DNA from: Bifidobacterium sp. ESL0784
GTDB taxonomy: Bacteria; Actinomycetota; Actinomycetes; Actinomycetales; Bifidobacteriaceae
Length of the DNA: 64,000 bases
Assembly (NCBI RefSeq): GCF_029433295.1
Contig: NZ_JAQTHV010000004.1
Span: 62,001 to 126,000, forward strand
Direction of reading: 5' to 3'
Under the pieces are notes generated by a model. That model was not told the origin of the DNA. It worked only from the letters and a program-made list of their open reading frames with translations, and ran no database searches. Within the stretch, counting starts at the first letter, position 1. Every line of letters starts with the position of its first letter. Positions 53,492 through 63,211 of the stretch are shown here, piece after piece. The translations under genes and the position numbers were made by a program.

Positions 53492-54787
53492 ATGGTAGAG
53501 GCAAAACTCAATGTGGACGCGAACAGGTTCGATCTGCCCGTAGTCAAAGCCACGGAAGGGGCTGATGGCATTGCCGTGTCCAGCCTCAAAAACGACGGGT
53601 TCGTCACCCTCGATCCCGGTTTTCTGACCACTGCCCAGTGCGAATCGAAAATCACCTTCATCGACGGTCAGAAGTCGATTCTGCGCTACCGTGGATATCC
53701 GATCGAGCAGCTTTGCGAGCAATCCGATTTCCTTGAAGTGGCATGGCTTCTGCAGCATGGCGAGTTGCCGACGAAGGCCGAATATGACCAGTTCTGCGCC
53801 GATCTGAACCACCGCACGATGGTAGGCGAGGATTTCCGCAGCTTCATGGCCTCGTTCCCGCGTGCCGCACAGCCGATGAGCGTGCTTGCCTCGGCGATCA
53901 ACGCCCTCGCGGCTTTTTATCCCGACACTACTGATATCAGCGATCCCGATCAGCTGGACGAATCGGCGCGCATCATCATGGCCAAGACCCGCACCATCGT
54001 CAGTTATATCTATCGCCGCCGCCGCGACGAACCGATGCTTTACCCGGATATCGCCCGTGGTTACGTCGACGATTTCCTGCGTATGTGCTTTGCGGTGCCC
54101 TATGAGCCGTATGAGTCGGATGAGCTTTCCATTCACGCGCTTGGCCGTCTGCTCATCATCCACGCCGACCACGAGCAGAATTGCTCGACCTCCGTGGTGC
54201 GTATCGCCGGCAGCGCCCATGCCAACCTGTATTCCGCGGTGGCGGCCGGAGTCAATGCGCTTTCCGGCCCTCTGCACGGTGGTGCCAACGAAGCGGTGCT
54301 GAAACAGCTTGAGGTCATCCGTGATTCCGGGGAAAACGTGCGCCAATTCGTCGAAAATGCCAAGAAGAACGGCACCCGCATTTCCGGTTTCGGCCATCGC
54401 GTCTATAAGTGCTACGACCCGCGCGCTGTGGTCGCCAAACATTATCTCGAGCAGCTCATGGCACGAGGAGACGTTGACAATCATCTCCCTGCCGATGAGC
54501 GCGTGCTGTTCGATATCGCCACGGAACTTGAGGACATCGCCACGCACGACGATTATTTCGTCTCACGTCATCTTTACCCGAATGTCGATTTCTACACCGG
54601 CTTGCTGTATCGGATCATCGGCTTTGATGCCCCGATGTTCACCCCGCTGTTCGCACTTGGCCGCATTCCCGGCTGGATCGCACAGTATCGCGAGATGCTG
54701 GCGGACCCTGGAACCAAGATCGGCCGTCCACGTCAGGTCTACATTGGCGAGACCGAACGGGATTACGTGCCGATGGACCAGCGCTGA
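53492..54787 (+). CDS. gltA: Citrate synthase (type II)
   Basis: The 431-residue enzyme condenses acetyl-CoA and oxaloacetate. ITFIDGQKSILRYRGYPIEQL opens the conserved core. The catalytic residues lie in IHADHEQNCSTSVVRIAGS (His), GPLHGGANEAVL (His) and GFGHRVYKCYDPRA (His/Arg region), with the catalytic Asp further on in a block such as FYTGLLYRIIGFDAPMFTP. Its length is typical of the hexameric bacterial form. No aconitase or isocitrate dehydrogenase gene is adjacent, which fits a bacterium with a truncated cycle that makes glutamate. AAGGCGAAGG precedes the ATG. A very strong terminator follows. Confidence 0.96.
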   Translation: MVEAKLNVDANRFDLPVVKATEGADGIAVSSLKNDGFVTLDPGFLTTAQCESKITFIDGQKSILRYRGYPIEQLCEQSDFLEVAWLLQHGELPTKAEYDQFCADLNHRTMVGEDFRSFMASFPRAAQPMSVLASAINALAAFYPDTTDISDPDQLDESARIIMAKTRTIVSYIYRRRRDEPMLYPDIARGYVDDFLRMCFAVPYEPYESDELSIHALGRLLIIHADHEQNCSTSVVRIAGSAHANLYSAVAAGVNALSGPLHGGANEAVLKQLEVIRDSGENVRQFVENAKKNGTRISGFGHRVYKCYDPRAVVAKHYLEQLMARGDVDNHLPADERVLFDIATELEDIATHDDYFVSRHLYPNVDFYTGLLYRIIGFDAPMFTPLFALGRIPGWIAQYREMLADPGTKIGRPRQVYIGETERDYVPMDQR

Positions 54788-54799
54788 ATAGAGCAACAA

Positions 54800-54868
54800 A
54801 AAGGTCGGTCGATAGCTTCGTGACATCGTTGGAATACCAACGTTTCTAAATGTTATCGACCGACCTTT
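54800..54868. terminator. Bidirectional terminator between gltA and dapD
   Basis: AAAGGTCGGTCGATA and TATCGACCGACCTTT form a perfect 15-bp stem. An inner hairpin, CGTTGG-AATA-CCAACG, sits in the loop. A and T runs on either side let it act on both strands. Confidence 0.88.
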
Positions 54869-54889
54869 ATGCTACCGATCCGCAAAGCC

Positions 54890-55894
54890 TTAGTTCTTGT
54901 GGAGCTTTTCGTTCAGAGCGATGCCGACCTTGCGGTAGCGTGCCTCGATGGCCCCGGTCACCGAATTGCGGATGAAGAGGATGTTGTCTTTGCCTGAAAG
55001 CTCGGAACCCTTGACGACTTCCAGCGGCTCGCCTGCGGCGATTTTGGCCTTGTCGTGGATGGTGATTTTCGTGCCGGCGGTGACGTAAAGTCCCGCTTCC
55101 ACCACGCAGTTGTCACCCAAAGAAATGCCGATGCCGGCGTTCGCGCCGAGCAGACTGTGCTCACCGATGGAGTTGCGCAGCTTGCCACCGCCGGAAAGCG
55201 TGCCCATAATCGACGAGCCGCCCCCGACGTCCGAGCCGTTGCCGACGGTGACGCCTTGCGAGACCCGACCTTCGATCATGCAGGTGCCGAGCGTGCCGGC
55301 GTTGAAGTTGACGAATCCGGCATGCATCACTGTTGTGCCGGCTGCGAGGTGGGCGCCGAGACGTACGCGGTCCGCGTCGCCGATACGCACGCCTTCCGGC
55401 ACTACATAGTCGACCATGCGCGGGAATTTGTCGACACCGAGCACGTTGACATCGACGCGGGGAGCGGGCATGCCGCCAGCAATGGCACCGGTCTTGGCAA
55501 CGGCGTTCATCACGTCCATCTTGCGCAGCGCGAAGTCATCGACGGCGAACGGTCCGTAATTGGTCCACACCACGTTGGCGAGTTTGGCGAAGATGCCGTC
55601 GAGATTGATGGTGTTCGGCTCGACCATGCACATGCTCAGCAGATGCAGGCGCAGGTAGGCGTCGGCAGCATCTGTAATAGGGGAGTCGAGAGCGGAGACG
55701 GTGAATACGGGCACACGTCGTACGCCGCGAGCATCGGCCTGATCATAGGCCAAAGCACCGAATCCGTGCTTCGGTCGCGAGGCTTCATCGGGTGCTGCAC
55801 CTATTTCCAGCTGCGGATACCATACATCCAGTGTGTTGCCCGCCTCATCGATCGAGGCCAGGCCCCAGCCCCAAGCCGTCCGTTCGTCACTCAT
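54890..55894 (-). CDS. dapD: Tetrahydrodipicolinate N-succinyltransferase
   Basis: The 334-residue enzyme transfers succinyl from succinyl-CoA to tetrahydrodipicolinate in lysine/diaminopimelate synthesis. An N-terminal domain (1-105) precedes a linker ([14 protein letters not shown]). The left-handed beta-helix follows: [64 protein letters not shown] and [29 protein letters not shown]. These blocks match the actinobacterial form of DapD rather than the shorter E. coli form. AGAAGGAG precedes the ATG. It is a single gene, convergent with gltA. Confidence 0.94.
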   Translation of the reverse strand: MSDERTAWGWGLASIDEAGNTLDVWYPQLEIGAAPDEASRPKHGFGALAYDQADARGVRRVPVFTVSALDSPITDAADAYLRLHLLSMCMVEPNTINLDGIFAKLANVVWTNYGPFAVDDFALRKMDVMNAVAKTGAIAGGMPAPRVDVNVLGVDKFPRMVDYVVPEGVRIGDADRVRLGAHLAAGTTVMHAGFVNFNAGTLGTCMIEGRVSQGVTVGNGSDVGGGSSIMGTLSGGGKLRNSIGEHSLLGANAGIGISLGDNCVVEAGLYVTAGTKITIHDKAKIAAGEPLEVVKGSELSGKDNILFIRNSVTGAIEARYRKVGIALNEKLHKN

Positions 55895-56027
55895 ACCTGC
55901 TCCTTCTAGCTACATTGTTGAAATGAATATGTCTCCAATCTAGCGCAAACCTGTATTTTTGTCCGCGTAAAGCTCAGAAGCCGAGGCTCAAGAACTAAAT
56001 CCCACATGCTCGATACAATGAAACATT

Positions 56028-56159
56028 GTGAGTGATTACAGGAAAGAACGCGAACGCCGCGAAGGCCGTCGCCGCAATATCGTGCGGGTGATTTGCATCG
56101 TCGTGGCCGCAGCCATGCTGCTCGCGCTGGTGATTCCTGCGATTTATGCGGGTCTTTGA
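56028..56159 (+). CDS. Small single-span membrane protein (43 residues)
   Basis: GTG at 56028 opens a 43-residue frame: a strongly basic N-terminus (SDYRKERERREGRRRN) followed by one hydrophobic segment (IVRVICIVVAAAMLLALVIP) and a short tail. This fits an Nin-Cout membrane microprotein. TACAAT at 56014-56019 lies 8 bp upstream and no ribosome binding site is present, so a leaderless mRNA is likely. It stands between dapD (opposite strand) and prfB, with host-like composition. Function unknown. The charge pattern makes chance less likely, though conservation was not tested. Confidence 0.5.
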   Translation: MSDYRKERERREGRRRNIVRVICIVVAAAMLLALVIPAIYAGL

Positions 56160-56360
56160 CGATTTTGCATTGATGATCACGGTGAGGTCTCGACAGTCAA
56201 AAGCGACTGATTCCGCGGCGTACTATCGATTGGAAACAATGAATATGCGCCTTGGCAAGCAGACAAGATACAGGGACTGGAAATCGGAATGGAATATACG
56301 GCGGCCTTGCGGTGACGAGTGTCAGAGAATTTTCAGTGAGCAAATATAAGGTGGAGTGCA

Positions 56361-57503
56361 ATGGCAGAGTTTGATTTTTCCCAAGCGCTGGGTGAAGCGC
56401 GCAGCAAATACGAGACGATTGAAAAGGCGTTGGATGTCGATCGGCTCAAGTCTGAAATCGACGAATTGGAGAAAGAGGCATCGGCGCCGAATCTTTGGGA
56501 TGATGTCGAAAATGCGCAGAAGATCACCAGCAGGCTTTCCAACAAGCAGGGCTTGATCAAGAAGCTTGATTCGCTTTCGAGCAGGCTTGACGACATCGAG
56601 ACGCTTTATGAGCTGGGTCAGGAGGAAGATGATCCCGATTCGATGAAAGAAGCACAGAACGGCGTCGACGGTCTGCAGAAGGATCTCGACGAAATGGAGA
56701 TCCAGACCCTGCTCGATGGCGAATACGACGAGCGCAGCGCGGTGGTCACGATCCGAAGTGGCGCAGGCGGTGTAGATGCCGCCGATTTCGCGCAGATGCT
56801 GTTGCGTATGTACCTGCGCTGGGCCGAGCGCAACGGTTACAAGGCCAAGGTCATGGACACTTCCTACGCCGAAGAGGCCGGCATCAAGTCGGCGACGTTC
56901 GAGGTCGACGCGCCTTACGCTTACGGCCGTCTTTCCGTTGAAGGTGGCACCCACCGTCTGGTCCGCATATCACCTTTCGATAACCAAGGCCGCCGCCAGA
57001 CCAGCTTCGCCGCGGTCGAGGTGGTGCCGTTGGTCGAGGAAACCGACCACATCGATATTCCCGATTCCGACATCCGTGTGGACACCTACTGCTCGTCGGG
57101 TCCTGGCGGTCAGGGCGTCAACACCACGTATTCCGCAGTGCGCATCACCCATTTGCCCACAGGCATCGTGGTGACCATGCAGGACGAGCGCAGCCAGATA
57201 CAGAACCGCGCTGCCGCCATGGCTGTGCTTCAGTCTCGCCTTCTCGTCCTCCGTCACGAAGAGGAAGCGAAGAAGAAGAAGGAACTGGCAGGCGACATCA
57301 AGGCCAGTTGGGGCGATCAGATGCGCTCGTATGTATTGCACCCCTATCAGATGGTCAAGGATTTGCGCACCGGCTACGAAACCAGCCAGACGCAGGCCGT
57401 TTTCGACGGCGATATCAACGGGTTCATCGATGCAGGCATCCGCTGGCGTCACGAGCAGCGTCGTCAGGCGGCGCTTGAGGCCGAAGAAAACGATAAAAAG
57501 TAA
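56361..57503 (+). CDS. prfB: Peptide chain release factor 2 (no programmed frameshift)
   Basis: The 380-residue class-I release factor reads UAA and [19 protein letters not shown] (about 201-216) has the SPF codon-recognition motif and GPGGQGVNT (about 249-257) the catalytic GGQ. The frame is continuous through the N-terminal helical domain: there is no in-frame UGA with an internal Shine-Dalgarno near codon 25, so the autoregulatory +1 frameshift of many bacteria is absent, as in most actinobacteria I know. GGTGGAG precedes the ATG. It lies 93 bp before ftsE in the same direction, a common actinobacterial order. Confidence 0.97.
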   Translation: MAEFDFSQALGEARSKYETIEKALDVDRLKSEIDELEKEASAPNLWDDVENAQKITSRLSNKQGLIKKLDSLSSRLDDIETLYELGQEEDDPDSMKEAQNGVDGLQKDLDEMEIQTLLDGEYDERSAVVTIRSGAGGVDAADFAQMLLRMYLRWAERNGYKAKVMDTSYAEEAGIKSATFEVDAPYAYGRLSVEGGTHRLVRISPFDNQGRRQTSFAAVEVVPLVEETDHIDIPDSDIRVDTYCSSGPGGQGVNTTYSAVRITHLPTGIVVTMQDERSQIQNRAAAMAVLQSRLLVLRHEEEAKKKKELAGDIKASWGDQMRSYVLHPYQMVKDLRTGYETSQTQAVFDGDINGFIDAGIRWRHEQRRQAALEAEENDKK

Positions 57504-57596
57504 AGACTTTCAGCTATTTCGGTTGGTTCGGGATAATCTGCGAGGCTTGAGTTCGTAGACTTGAACTTGAGCGACAAACAGTAAGGAAACGGCATT

Positions 57597-59099
57597 ATGG
57601 CGTTGATCACACTGGACAAGGTCTCCAAGATCTATCCGAAGGGCACGCGTCCGGCCCTTGATCATATCAACCTCAATATCGAGCGTGGCGATTTCGTCTT
57701 TTTGGTGGGTGCTTCGGGCTCTGGCAAAACGACGTTGCTGAGTCTGCTGTTGCGTGAGGAAGAGGCGACGGACGGCGAAATCCGTGTGGCCGGCAACGAC
57801 CTGCGCCGTTTGAGTGCTCGTCAGATTCCGCAATACCGCCGTTCCATAGGTTTCATTTTCCAGGACTACAAGCTGCTGAACAACAAAACCGTCTGGCAGA
57901 ACGTTGCGTTTGCGTTGGAGGTCATCGGCACCCGTCGTTCGACCATCAAGTCGTTGGTCCCCAAAGTCCTTGAGACAGTAGGGCTTACGGGCAAGGAAAA
58001 GAACTACCCGCACGAGCTTTCCGGCGGTGAGGCCCAGCGTGTGGCCATCGCCCGCGCCTACGTCAACCACCCGCAGATTCTCCTGGCCGACGAACCCACC
58101 GGCAACCTCGACCCGACCACGTCGCTCGGCATTATGGAAGTCCTGGACGCCATCAACCGCACCGGCACCACCATCGTGATGGCGACCCACAACGAGGAGA
58201 TCGTCAATTCCATGCGCAAGCGCGTCGTTGAGCTGCACGCCGGCAAGATCGTGCGTGACGAAGCCAAGGGCAGCTACGATTCGGCCCGATACTTCCCGGA
58301 CGCCGAGGTGGAATCCAAGGCGAAACAGGTCATCGATCCGGCCGCCGGCAAATTCAAGCGCCCGCAGACTCGTGTCAACGCCATTTCGGCGACGTCAGGG
58401 CAAACCGTCGATGCGCAACCCGTCGATGACCGTTCCATGGTCGCCACGCAGGCCATGGATGCCGTCGCCGACGCCGTCGCCAACGGAACCGGAGAGAACG
58501 AAGGCATCGCCCGCCTTGCCAATGCCATGCATTCAGGCAGAACGGGACGATATGGTGAGGCGTTCCAATCGGCTGAAACCACAATGACTTGGGGCAAGGG
58601 CCTGACGCCTGAGGAAATGACCAACGCGCACCAACCGGTGTCCGATTCGAAGCAGGACGGGCAAGCCGGAAAATCCGGACAGTCGAAACGTTCGGGGCAG
58701 AGCAATGGCCTTTCGCCTTCATCGGCTGGGGAAAATACGCAGTCTAAGTCCTCGGCCTCGCGGATTTCGAAAACCTCGGGCATCGCGAAAACCGGCAATG
58801 CGGCACGCACTACGGGCAGTGCGTCCACTGCAGAACGGCATGGCAGACAATCGAAAGCCAATGCCACCAATACACAGACGGCTGGAATTGCGAAAGGCTC
58901 GCAGAATATCAAAAACTCGGAAAATGCCGTAAAAGACACGAAGGCAAAGGCCAAGGCGCCGTCTCTGCCTGCGCCCCCGGTTCCGCCATCGCAGGCAAAA
59001 TCGAAAGCGAAACCCACCGCAGGCAAAAGCGGGCAAACAACACAGGTTCAGGACACACAAGGTCGTAACAACAGCAGGATTGCGGGGGAGCGGAAATGA
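57597..59099 (+). CDS. ftsE: Cell division ATP-binding protein FtsE with long C-terminal tail
   Basis: Residues 1-220 are a normal FtsE ABC ATPase: Walker A GASGSGKTTLLSLLL (about 39-53), FIFQDYKLL (Q-loop), LSGGEAQRVAIARAY (signature) and ILLADEPTGNLDP (Walker B). FtsE drives FtsX at the division site to activate septal wall hydrolases. The remaining 280 residues are low complexity and rich in Ser, Ala, Lys, Gly, Gln, Thr and Asn, with Pro-rich LPAPPVPPS near 464. Typical FtsE proteins stop near 225, so the tail more than doubles the length; it looks disordered and basic. AAGGAA precedes the ATG. The stop overlaps the ftsX start (ATGA). Confidence 0.93.
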   Translation: MALITLDKVSKIYPKGTRPALDHINLNIERGDFVFLVGASGSGKTTLLSLLLREEEATDGEIRVAGNDLRRLSARQIPQYRRSIGFIFQDYKLLNNKTVWQNVAFALEVIGTRRSTIKSLVPKVLETVGLTGKEKNYPHELSGGEAQRVAIARAYVNHPQILLADEPTGNLDPTTSLGIMEVLDAINRTGTTIVMATHNEEIVNSMRKRVVELHAGKIVRDEAKGSYDSARYFPDAEVESKAKQVIDPAAGKFKRPQTRVNAISATSGQTVDAQPVDDRSMVATQAMDAVADAVANGTGENEGIARLANAMHSGRTGRYGEAFQSAETTMTWGKGLTPEEMTNAHQPVSDSKQDGQAGKSGQSKRSGQSNGLSPSSAGENTQSKSSASRISKTSGIAKTGNAARTTGSASTAERHGRQSKANATNTQTAGIAKGSQNIKNSENAVKDTKAKAKAPSLPAPPVPPSQAKSKAKPTAGKSGQTTQVQDTQGRNNSRIAGERK

Positions 59100-60019
59100 G
59101 AGCGCGGTTTATCCTTTCTGAAACATGGACGAGCTTGAGGCAGAACGTCTCGATGATTCTTTCCGTGCTTCTGGTCACGTTCATCTCCTTCCTTTTCATC
59201 GGCGCTTCCGGCCTGATGCAGGCGCAGATCACCAAGGCCAAGGGGGATTGGTACAAAGAGGTGGAAGTTGTGGTTTGGCTTTGCCCCGACGGCACCAGCC
59301 AGGTCGCCAATTGCTCTGCAGGCAAGGCTCCCACCCAGCAGGAGATCATCCAGCTGCAGGACAAGATCCACGACGAGCTCGGCAACGTGGTCTCGCATAT
59401 TACCTACGAAAGCCGTGAGGACTTCTACAAGAACACCTTCCTCAAGCAATACCCCAACGGTATCTATCAAGGCCGCACCCTGACAGCCGCAGATATGCAG
59501 GATTCGCTGAGGCTCAAGCTCAAAGACCCGACCAAGTATCAGGAGGTCTCTGAAACGCTTTCGGGCAGTCAGGGGGTCGAGGAGGTCCTTGACCAGCGGC
59601 AGATCTTCGATCCGGTCTTCGCGGTGCTCAACAAAGGGACGGCCGTTACGCTGGTCCTGGCGGCGGTGATGGTCGTCGTGGCGGTCCTGCTTACGGCGAT
59701 CACCATACGTATGAGCGCGGCCAGCAGAAAAAACGAGACCGAAATCATGCGTTTGGTCGGAGCCTCGAATTGGACGATACGATTGCCGTTCGTGCTCGAA
59801 GGGGTCCTGGCCTCGCTTCTGGGCTCGTTGCTCTCTTGTGCGGCATTGAGCGCCATCGTCAAGCTGTTCATCACTGATTGGCTCGCGAAGACGGTGCAAT
59901 GGATGCCGTTCGTCAATCAGGCTACCGTCTGGCTGATGGCACCTGCGTTGATTGTCGGTGCGATGCTGCTTTCGGCGATTGTCTCGACGATATCCCTACG
60001 GCGATATCTCCAGGTCTAG
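59096..60019 (+). CDS. ftsX: Cell division permease-like protein FtsX
   Basis: The 307-residue membrane partner of FtsE begins MRARFILSETWTSLRQNVSMILSVLLVTFISFLFIG, the classical FtsX opening. An extracellular loop (about 45-170) follows, containing CPDGTSQVANCSAGKAP with two Cys that may form a disulfide. Three more membrane segments end the protein, with RKNETEIMRLVGASNWTIRLPFVLEG (the conserved cytoplasmic region) and a terminal SLRRYLQV. It transmits FtsE ATP hydrolysis to hydrolases outside the cell. The 4-bp overlap with ftsE implies coupled synthesis. A CHAP-domain hydrolase gene follows about 100 bp downstream. Confidence 0.95.
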   Translation: MRARFILSETWTSLRQNVSMILSVLLVTFISFLFIGASGLMQAQITKAKGDWYKEVEVVVWLCPDGTSQVANCSAGKAPTQQEIIQLQDKIHDELGNVVSHITYESREDFYKNTFLKQYPNGIYQGRTLTAADMQDSLRLKLKDPTKYQEVSETLSGSQGVEEVLDQRQIFDPVFAVLNKGTAVTLVLAAVMVVVAVLLTAITIRMSAASRKNETEIMRLVGASNWTIRLPFVLEGVLASLLGSLLSCAALSAIVKLFITDWLAKTVQWMPFVNQATVWLMAPALIVGAMLLSAIVSTISLRRYLQV

Positions 60020-60121
60020 AATCCGTCGCTTTACTATTATGATGTAATAGACTCACTATATGTTTCAATAACATGGGTTTGTTACAATGGGAACATTGCA
60101 TTACTTAAGAAAGGTGTTGTC

Positions 60122-61495
60122 GTGCTGAAAGTCACTCAACGTTTGCGTATGTTTGTGGGGATGGTGCTTGCCGTCGCTACGCTGTTGACTTGCGCCGCTG
60201 CGGTGTTTACCGTCAATCCGGAACAGGCTGAGGCCGCCACTTGGGGGGATTATCAGCAGAAGCAGCAGGAGACCAACAGCCTGCGCAGCCAGCTCGCAGG
60301 GGTCAATTCCGATTTGGCGAACAAGATCATTGAACTCAACGATCTGACAGACAACCAGATTCCTGCGGCCCAGCAGGCCGCCGATGATGCGCAGGGCAGC
60401 GCCACGCAGGCCCAGACCGCGGCGCAGTCCGCAACCGATCGCCTGAATGCCGCCATCAAAGACAAGGAAGACCTCGAAGCCAAGATCAAGCAGACAGGCA
60501 TCGATTACGATGACGCGAAGGCCGGCGTCGCCCAGGTGGCGCGCGACAGCTTCCATGCCACGCAGGCCACCCAGGTCATGGATGTGGTCACCAAGTCCTC
60601 CACTACCCAGGATTTTGTCGACAAGATGCAGTCCCAGGCGGCAGTCAAGCGCAGTGAGGCCAACGCCGCGGATGAAGACGCCAACACCTTGAACTCCTCC
60701 ATGAACCGCAAGCAGCGTCTTGATGCCATCGAGGAGCAGATTTCCAAGCTCAAGGTTCAGGCCGACAGCGATGCCGCCACGGCCCAGCAGGCGGCCCAGA
60801 CCGCGCAGGCCAAGCAGAGCAGCCTGCAGGCCCTGCTCAACCAGGGTATGAGCCAGCGCGATTATCTGCAAAGCCAATCGAGCCAGCTGACCACCGACTC
60901 CGCAAGAGCAGCGGCGCAGATGGTCTCCTTGAAGGCCCAGATCGATGCGCAGTCCCAGTCTGCGATTAATTCCTACAACAACAACTACAACGCCCATTCC
61001 AGCGGTCAGACCTGGAGCAGGCCAACCGGTGGCTCGTCTTCACGTCCTTCCGGTGGCAACAGCGGCGGTTCCCGTCCAACGCCAGCGCCAGCTCCGTCGA
61101 GGCCTTCCAACGGTGGCGGCGGCTGGAGCGGTGGCAGCGCCCCGTATCCGCCGCGTCAGTGCACACTCTGGGCATGGATTCGCCGCAACCAGTTTGGCAA
61201 GCCGGTCACGGGCTCCATGGGCAACGGTGGCCAGTGGGCCGCAACCGCCCGTAGCATGGGCTGGCCGGTCGACAATTCCCCGCGCGTCGGTGATGCCATG
61301 GTCTTCACTCCTGGTTCGATCATCACCGGTTCCATGGGCTATCGCCCGGTCAGCGCGGCTTACGGCCACGTGGCCATTGTGGAGCGTGTGAACGGCGACG
61401 GTTCCGTATTCATTTCGGAAGGCGGCACCGGATTCGCGACATTCCCCGCATACGAGACGGTATACGGAGCGAGCAAATACCAGTTCATCCACTGA
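60122..61495 (+). CDS. Secreted coiled-coil CHAP-domain peptidoglycan hydrolase (PcsB-like)
   Basis: GTG at 60122 follows AGAAAGG; 457 residues. A signal peptide (RLRMFVGMVLAVATLLTCAAAVF, cleavage probably near AEAA) leads to an Ala/Gln/Lys-rich coiled coil (about 40-290). A Ser/Gly/Pro linker follows (about 300-340), then a C-terminal CHAP domain with the catalytic Cys in RQCTLWAWIRR (about 346) and His in YGHVAIVERV (about 415). This architecture and its position right after ftsEX match hydrolases that FtsEX activates in Gram-positive bacteria (PcsB in streptococci, RipC in mycobacteria). It would cut peptide cross-links during cell separation. Confidence 0.9.
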   Translation: MLKVTQRLRMFVGMVLAVATLLTCAAAVFTVNPEQAEAATWGDYQQKQQETNSLRSQLAGVNSDLANKIIELNDLTDNQIPAAQQAADDAQGSATQAQTAAQSATDRLNAAIKDKEDLEAKIKQTGIDYDDAKAGVAQVARDSFHATQATQVMDVVTKSSTTQDFVDKMQSQAAVKRSEANAADEDANTLNSSMNRKQRLDAIEEQISKLKVQADSDAATAQQAAQTAQAKQSSLQALLNQGMSQRDYLQSQSSQLTTDSARAAAQMVSLKAQIDAQSQSAINSYNNNYNAHSSGQTWSRPTGGSSSRPSGGNSGGSRPTPAPAPSRPSNGGGGWSGGSAPYPPRQCTLWAWIRRNQFGKPVTGSMGNGGQWAATARSMGWPVDNSPRVGDAMVFTPGSIITGSMGYRPVSAAYGHVAIVERVNGDGSVFISEGGTGFATFPAYETVYGASKYQFIH

Positions 61496-61503
61496 TCGGT
61501 GAG

Positions 61504-61533
61504 CGATGGAAGATTGAACCATTCCATCGTTTA
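61504..61533 (+). terminator. Terminator after the CHAP hydrolase
   Basis: CGATGGAA and TTCCATCG form an 8-bp stem, followed by TTTATAG. Confidence 0.6.
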
Positions 61534-61631
61534 TAGAGCATTCAAGCGCGCTGCCCTTGGCGGGTGGCGCGTTTGTGCTATGGTCGGGGCATATCGAGCG
61601 TGAGCAAGGAACTGGGATAAAAGGCAGAGGT

Positions 61632-62111
61632 ATGGTAAAGGAACAAGGTACAAAGCTTATTGCGCAGAACCGCAAGGCGCGGCATAACTATACAATCGAA
61701 GACCATTATGAGGCCGGCCTGGTGCTTACCGGAACCGAGGTCAAGTCCCTGCGCGAAGGCCGCGCTTCGCTGGCGGAATCGTTCGTCTCCATTGACCGCA
61801 ACGGGGAGATGTGGCTGGAAGGCGCGAACATCCCCGAATATCTCAACGGCACATGGAACAACCATGCCCCCAAACGCAAGCGCAAGCTGCTCCTGCATGC
61901 CTCGCAGATCGCCAAACTCAGCCGCCAGACCGAAGCCAAAGGCTACACGATTGTGCCGTTGAGCCTCTATTTCAAGGACGGTCGGGTGAAGGCCGAAATC
62001 GCCTTGGCCCGAGGCAAGAAGGAATACGACAAGCGTCAGTCCCTGCGCGAGGCCGAAGACAAGCGCGAGGCCTTGCGCGCGATGCGCTACAAGAACAAAC
62101 TTGTGCGCTGA
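61632..62111 (+). CDS. smpB: SsrA-binding protein
   Basis: ATG at 61632 is preceded by GCAGAGG; 159 residues. [38 protein letters not shown] is the diagnostic opening of SmpB, and [14 protein letters not shown] and [23 protein letters not shown] are the tmRNA-contacting surfaces, with a basic C-terminal tail that enters the ribosomal decoding centre. SmpB and tmRNA rescue stalled ribosomes. I did not find tmRNA in the window. The ftsE-ftsX-hydrolase-smpB order is conserved in actinobacteria. Confidence 0.97.
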   Translation: MVKEQGTKLIAQNRKARHNYTIEDHYEAGLVLTGTEVKSLREGRASLAESFVSIDRNGEMWLEGANIPEYLNGTWNNHAPKRKRKLLLHASQIAKLSRQTEAKGYTIVPLSLYFKDGRVKAEIALARGKKEYDKRQSLREAEDKREALRAMRYKNKLVR

Positions 62112-62177
62112 GATTTGGCTGGGATTTAGCCGGCATTTACTTTCATTCTGGATGTCCACTTATTGAGACGAGTTTTT

Positions 62178-62214
62178 TGCATAAATACGTAGGTGAGTAT
62201 ATTATGCATTTATA
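62178..62214 (+). promoter_or_regulatory. Candidate operator of the amino-acid transporter, copy 1
   Basis: TGCATAA (62178) and TTATGCA (62202) are perfect inverted 7-mers with a 17-bp spacer. TATATTATGCATTTATA at 62198 shares the pattern TATATTATnCAT with a site before the permease gene at 63387. ArgR-type boxes have this look. Confidence 0.4.
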
Positions 62215-62258
62215 CGAAGAAGGCGGAACATGTTAATCCGCCCCAGAGAGGATTCAAC

Positions 62259-63194
62259 ATGTCGCTGAAAATTTCCAAGTCCATCAAGGTCGTTTTGGCT
62301 AGTGTTTGCGCCACCGCGATGCTGGCCAGTGTCGCCGCGTGCGGTACCACGGACGAAAGCGATCAGAGTGCAACGCCGAAGAGCAGTAACTCCAACACCA
62401 GCTCGGTGAAGAAGGACGACAAGATCGCCGCGATGCTGCCGGATTCAATCAAGAAGGACGGCAAGTTCACCGTCGGTACGTCGCCCGATTATGCGCCCGC
62501 CGAGTTCCTTGACAAGGACGGCAAGACCCCGATCGGCTATGAAATGGACATGGCCAAGGCGATTTCCGCGGTCTTTGGTCTCAAATTCGACCCGACCTCC
62601 GCCGAGTTCGACTCGATCATGCCCGGCGTGGGTTCGAAATACGATGTTGGCATCTCCGGCTTCACCATGGACCCCGCCCGTAAGGATGCCGGCGAGTTCG
62701 TCTCCTTCATGAACGAAGGCGCCACCTTCGTGGTGCAGAAGGGTAACCCGAAGAAGCTTTCGACCGATGATCTCTGTGGGCACAGCATCGCAGTCCAGAC
62801 CGGAACCGTGCATGAGGATACGGTCAAGAAACTGAATCAGCAGTGCACGGCGGCAGGCAAGAAGGCCATCGACATCCAATCGATGAAAGAACAGACGGTG
62901 GTGGCCACGAACGTCTCAACCGGCAAAGCCGATGCGTTCCTCGCCGATTCGCCGGTTTCCGGCTACGCCGTCAAGAAGAGCGACGGCGGGCTTGAATTCC
63001 TTGGCAAGACTTTCAACCAGACTCCCGAGGCCGTGGTGGTCAAGAAGGGCGACATGCAGACCGCAAAGGCCGTTCAGGCCGCGGTTCAGAAGCTGATCGA
63101 TGACGGCACATATATGAAGATCCTCAAGTCCTGGGGCAGCGAATCCGGGGCTGTCAAAGAGGCCAAGATCAACAACTACGACGACATCAAGTAG
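62259..63194 (+). CDS. Amino-acid ABC transporter substrate-binding lipoprotein
   Basis: ATG at 62259 (AGAGAGG upstream) gives 311 residues. A lipoprotein signal ends in LASVAACG, whose Cys would be lipidated and anchor the protein outside the membrane. A Ser/Asn linker follows. FTVGTSPDYAPAEFLDKDGK, PIGYEMDMAKAI and DVGISGFTMDPARKDAGEFV are standard for family-3 solute-binding proteins of polar amino-acid importers, and CGHSIAVQTGTVHED contains one of a likely disulfide pair (CGHS/NQQCTAAG). Glutamine, glutamate, cystine or arginine could be the ligand. The permease gene follows after 284 bp. Confidence 0.92.
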   Translation: MSLKISKSIKVVLASVCATAMLASVAACGTTDESDQSATPKSSNSNTSSVKKDDKIAAMLPDSIKKDGKFTVGTSPDYAPAEFLDKDGKTPIGYEMDMAKAISAVFGLKFDPTSAEFDSIMPGVGSKYDVGISGFTMDPARKDAGEFVSFMNEGATFVVQKGNPKKLSTDDLCGHSIAVQTGTVHEDTVKKLNQQCTAAGKKAIDIQSMKEQTVVATNVSTGKADAFLADSPVSGYAVKKSDGGLEFLGKTFNQTPEAVVVKKGDMQTAKAVQAAVQKLIDDGTYMKILKSWGSESGAVKEAKINNYDDIK

Positions 63195-63211
63195 TTTTAA
63201 GCTGGGCCTAT

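Noticed and set aside
56361..56480. Programmed frameshift site in prfB
   Set aside because: The N-terminal frame is continuous with no in-frame TGA or CTTTGA-type slip site.
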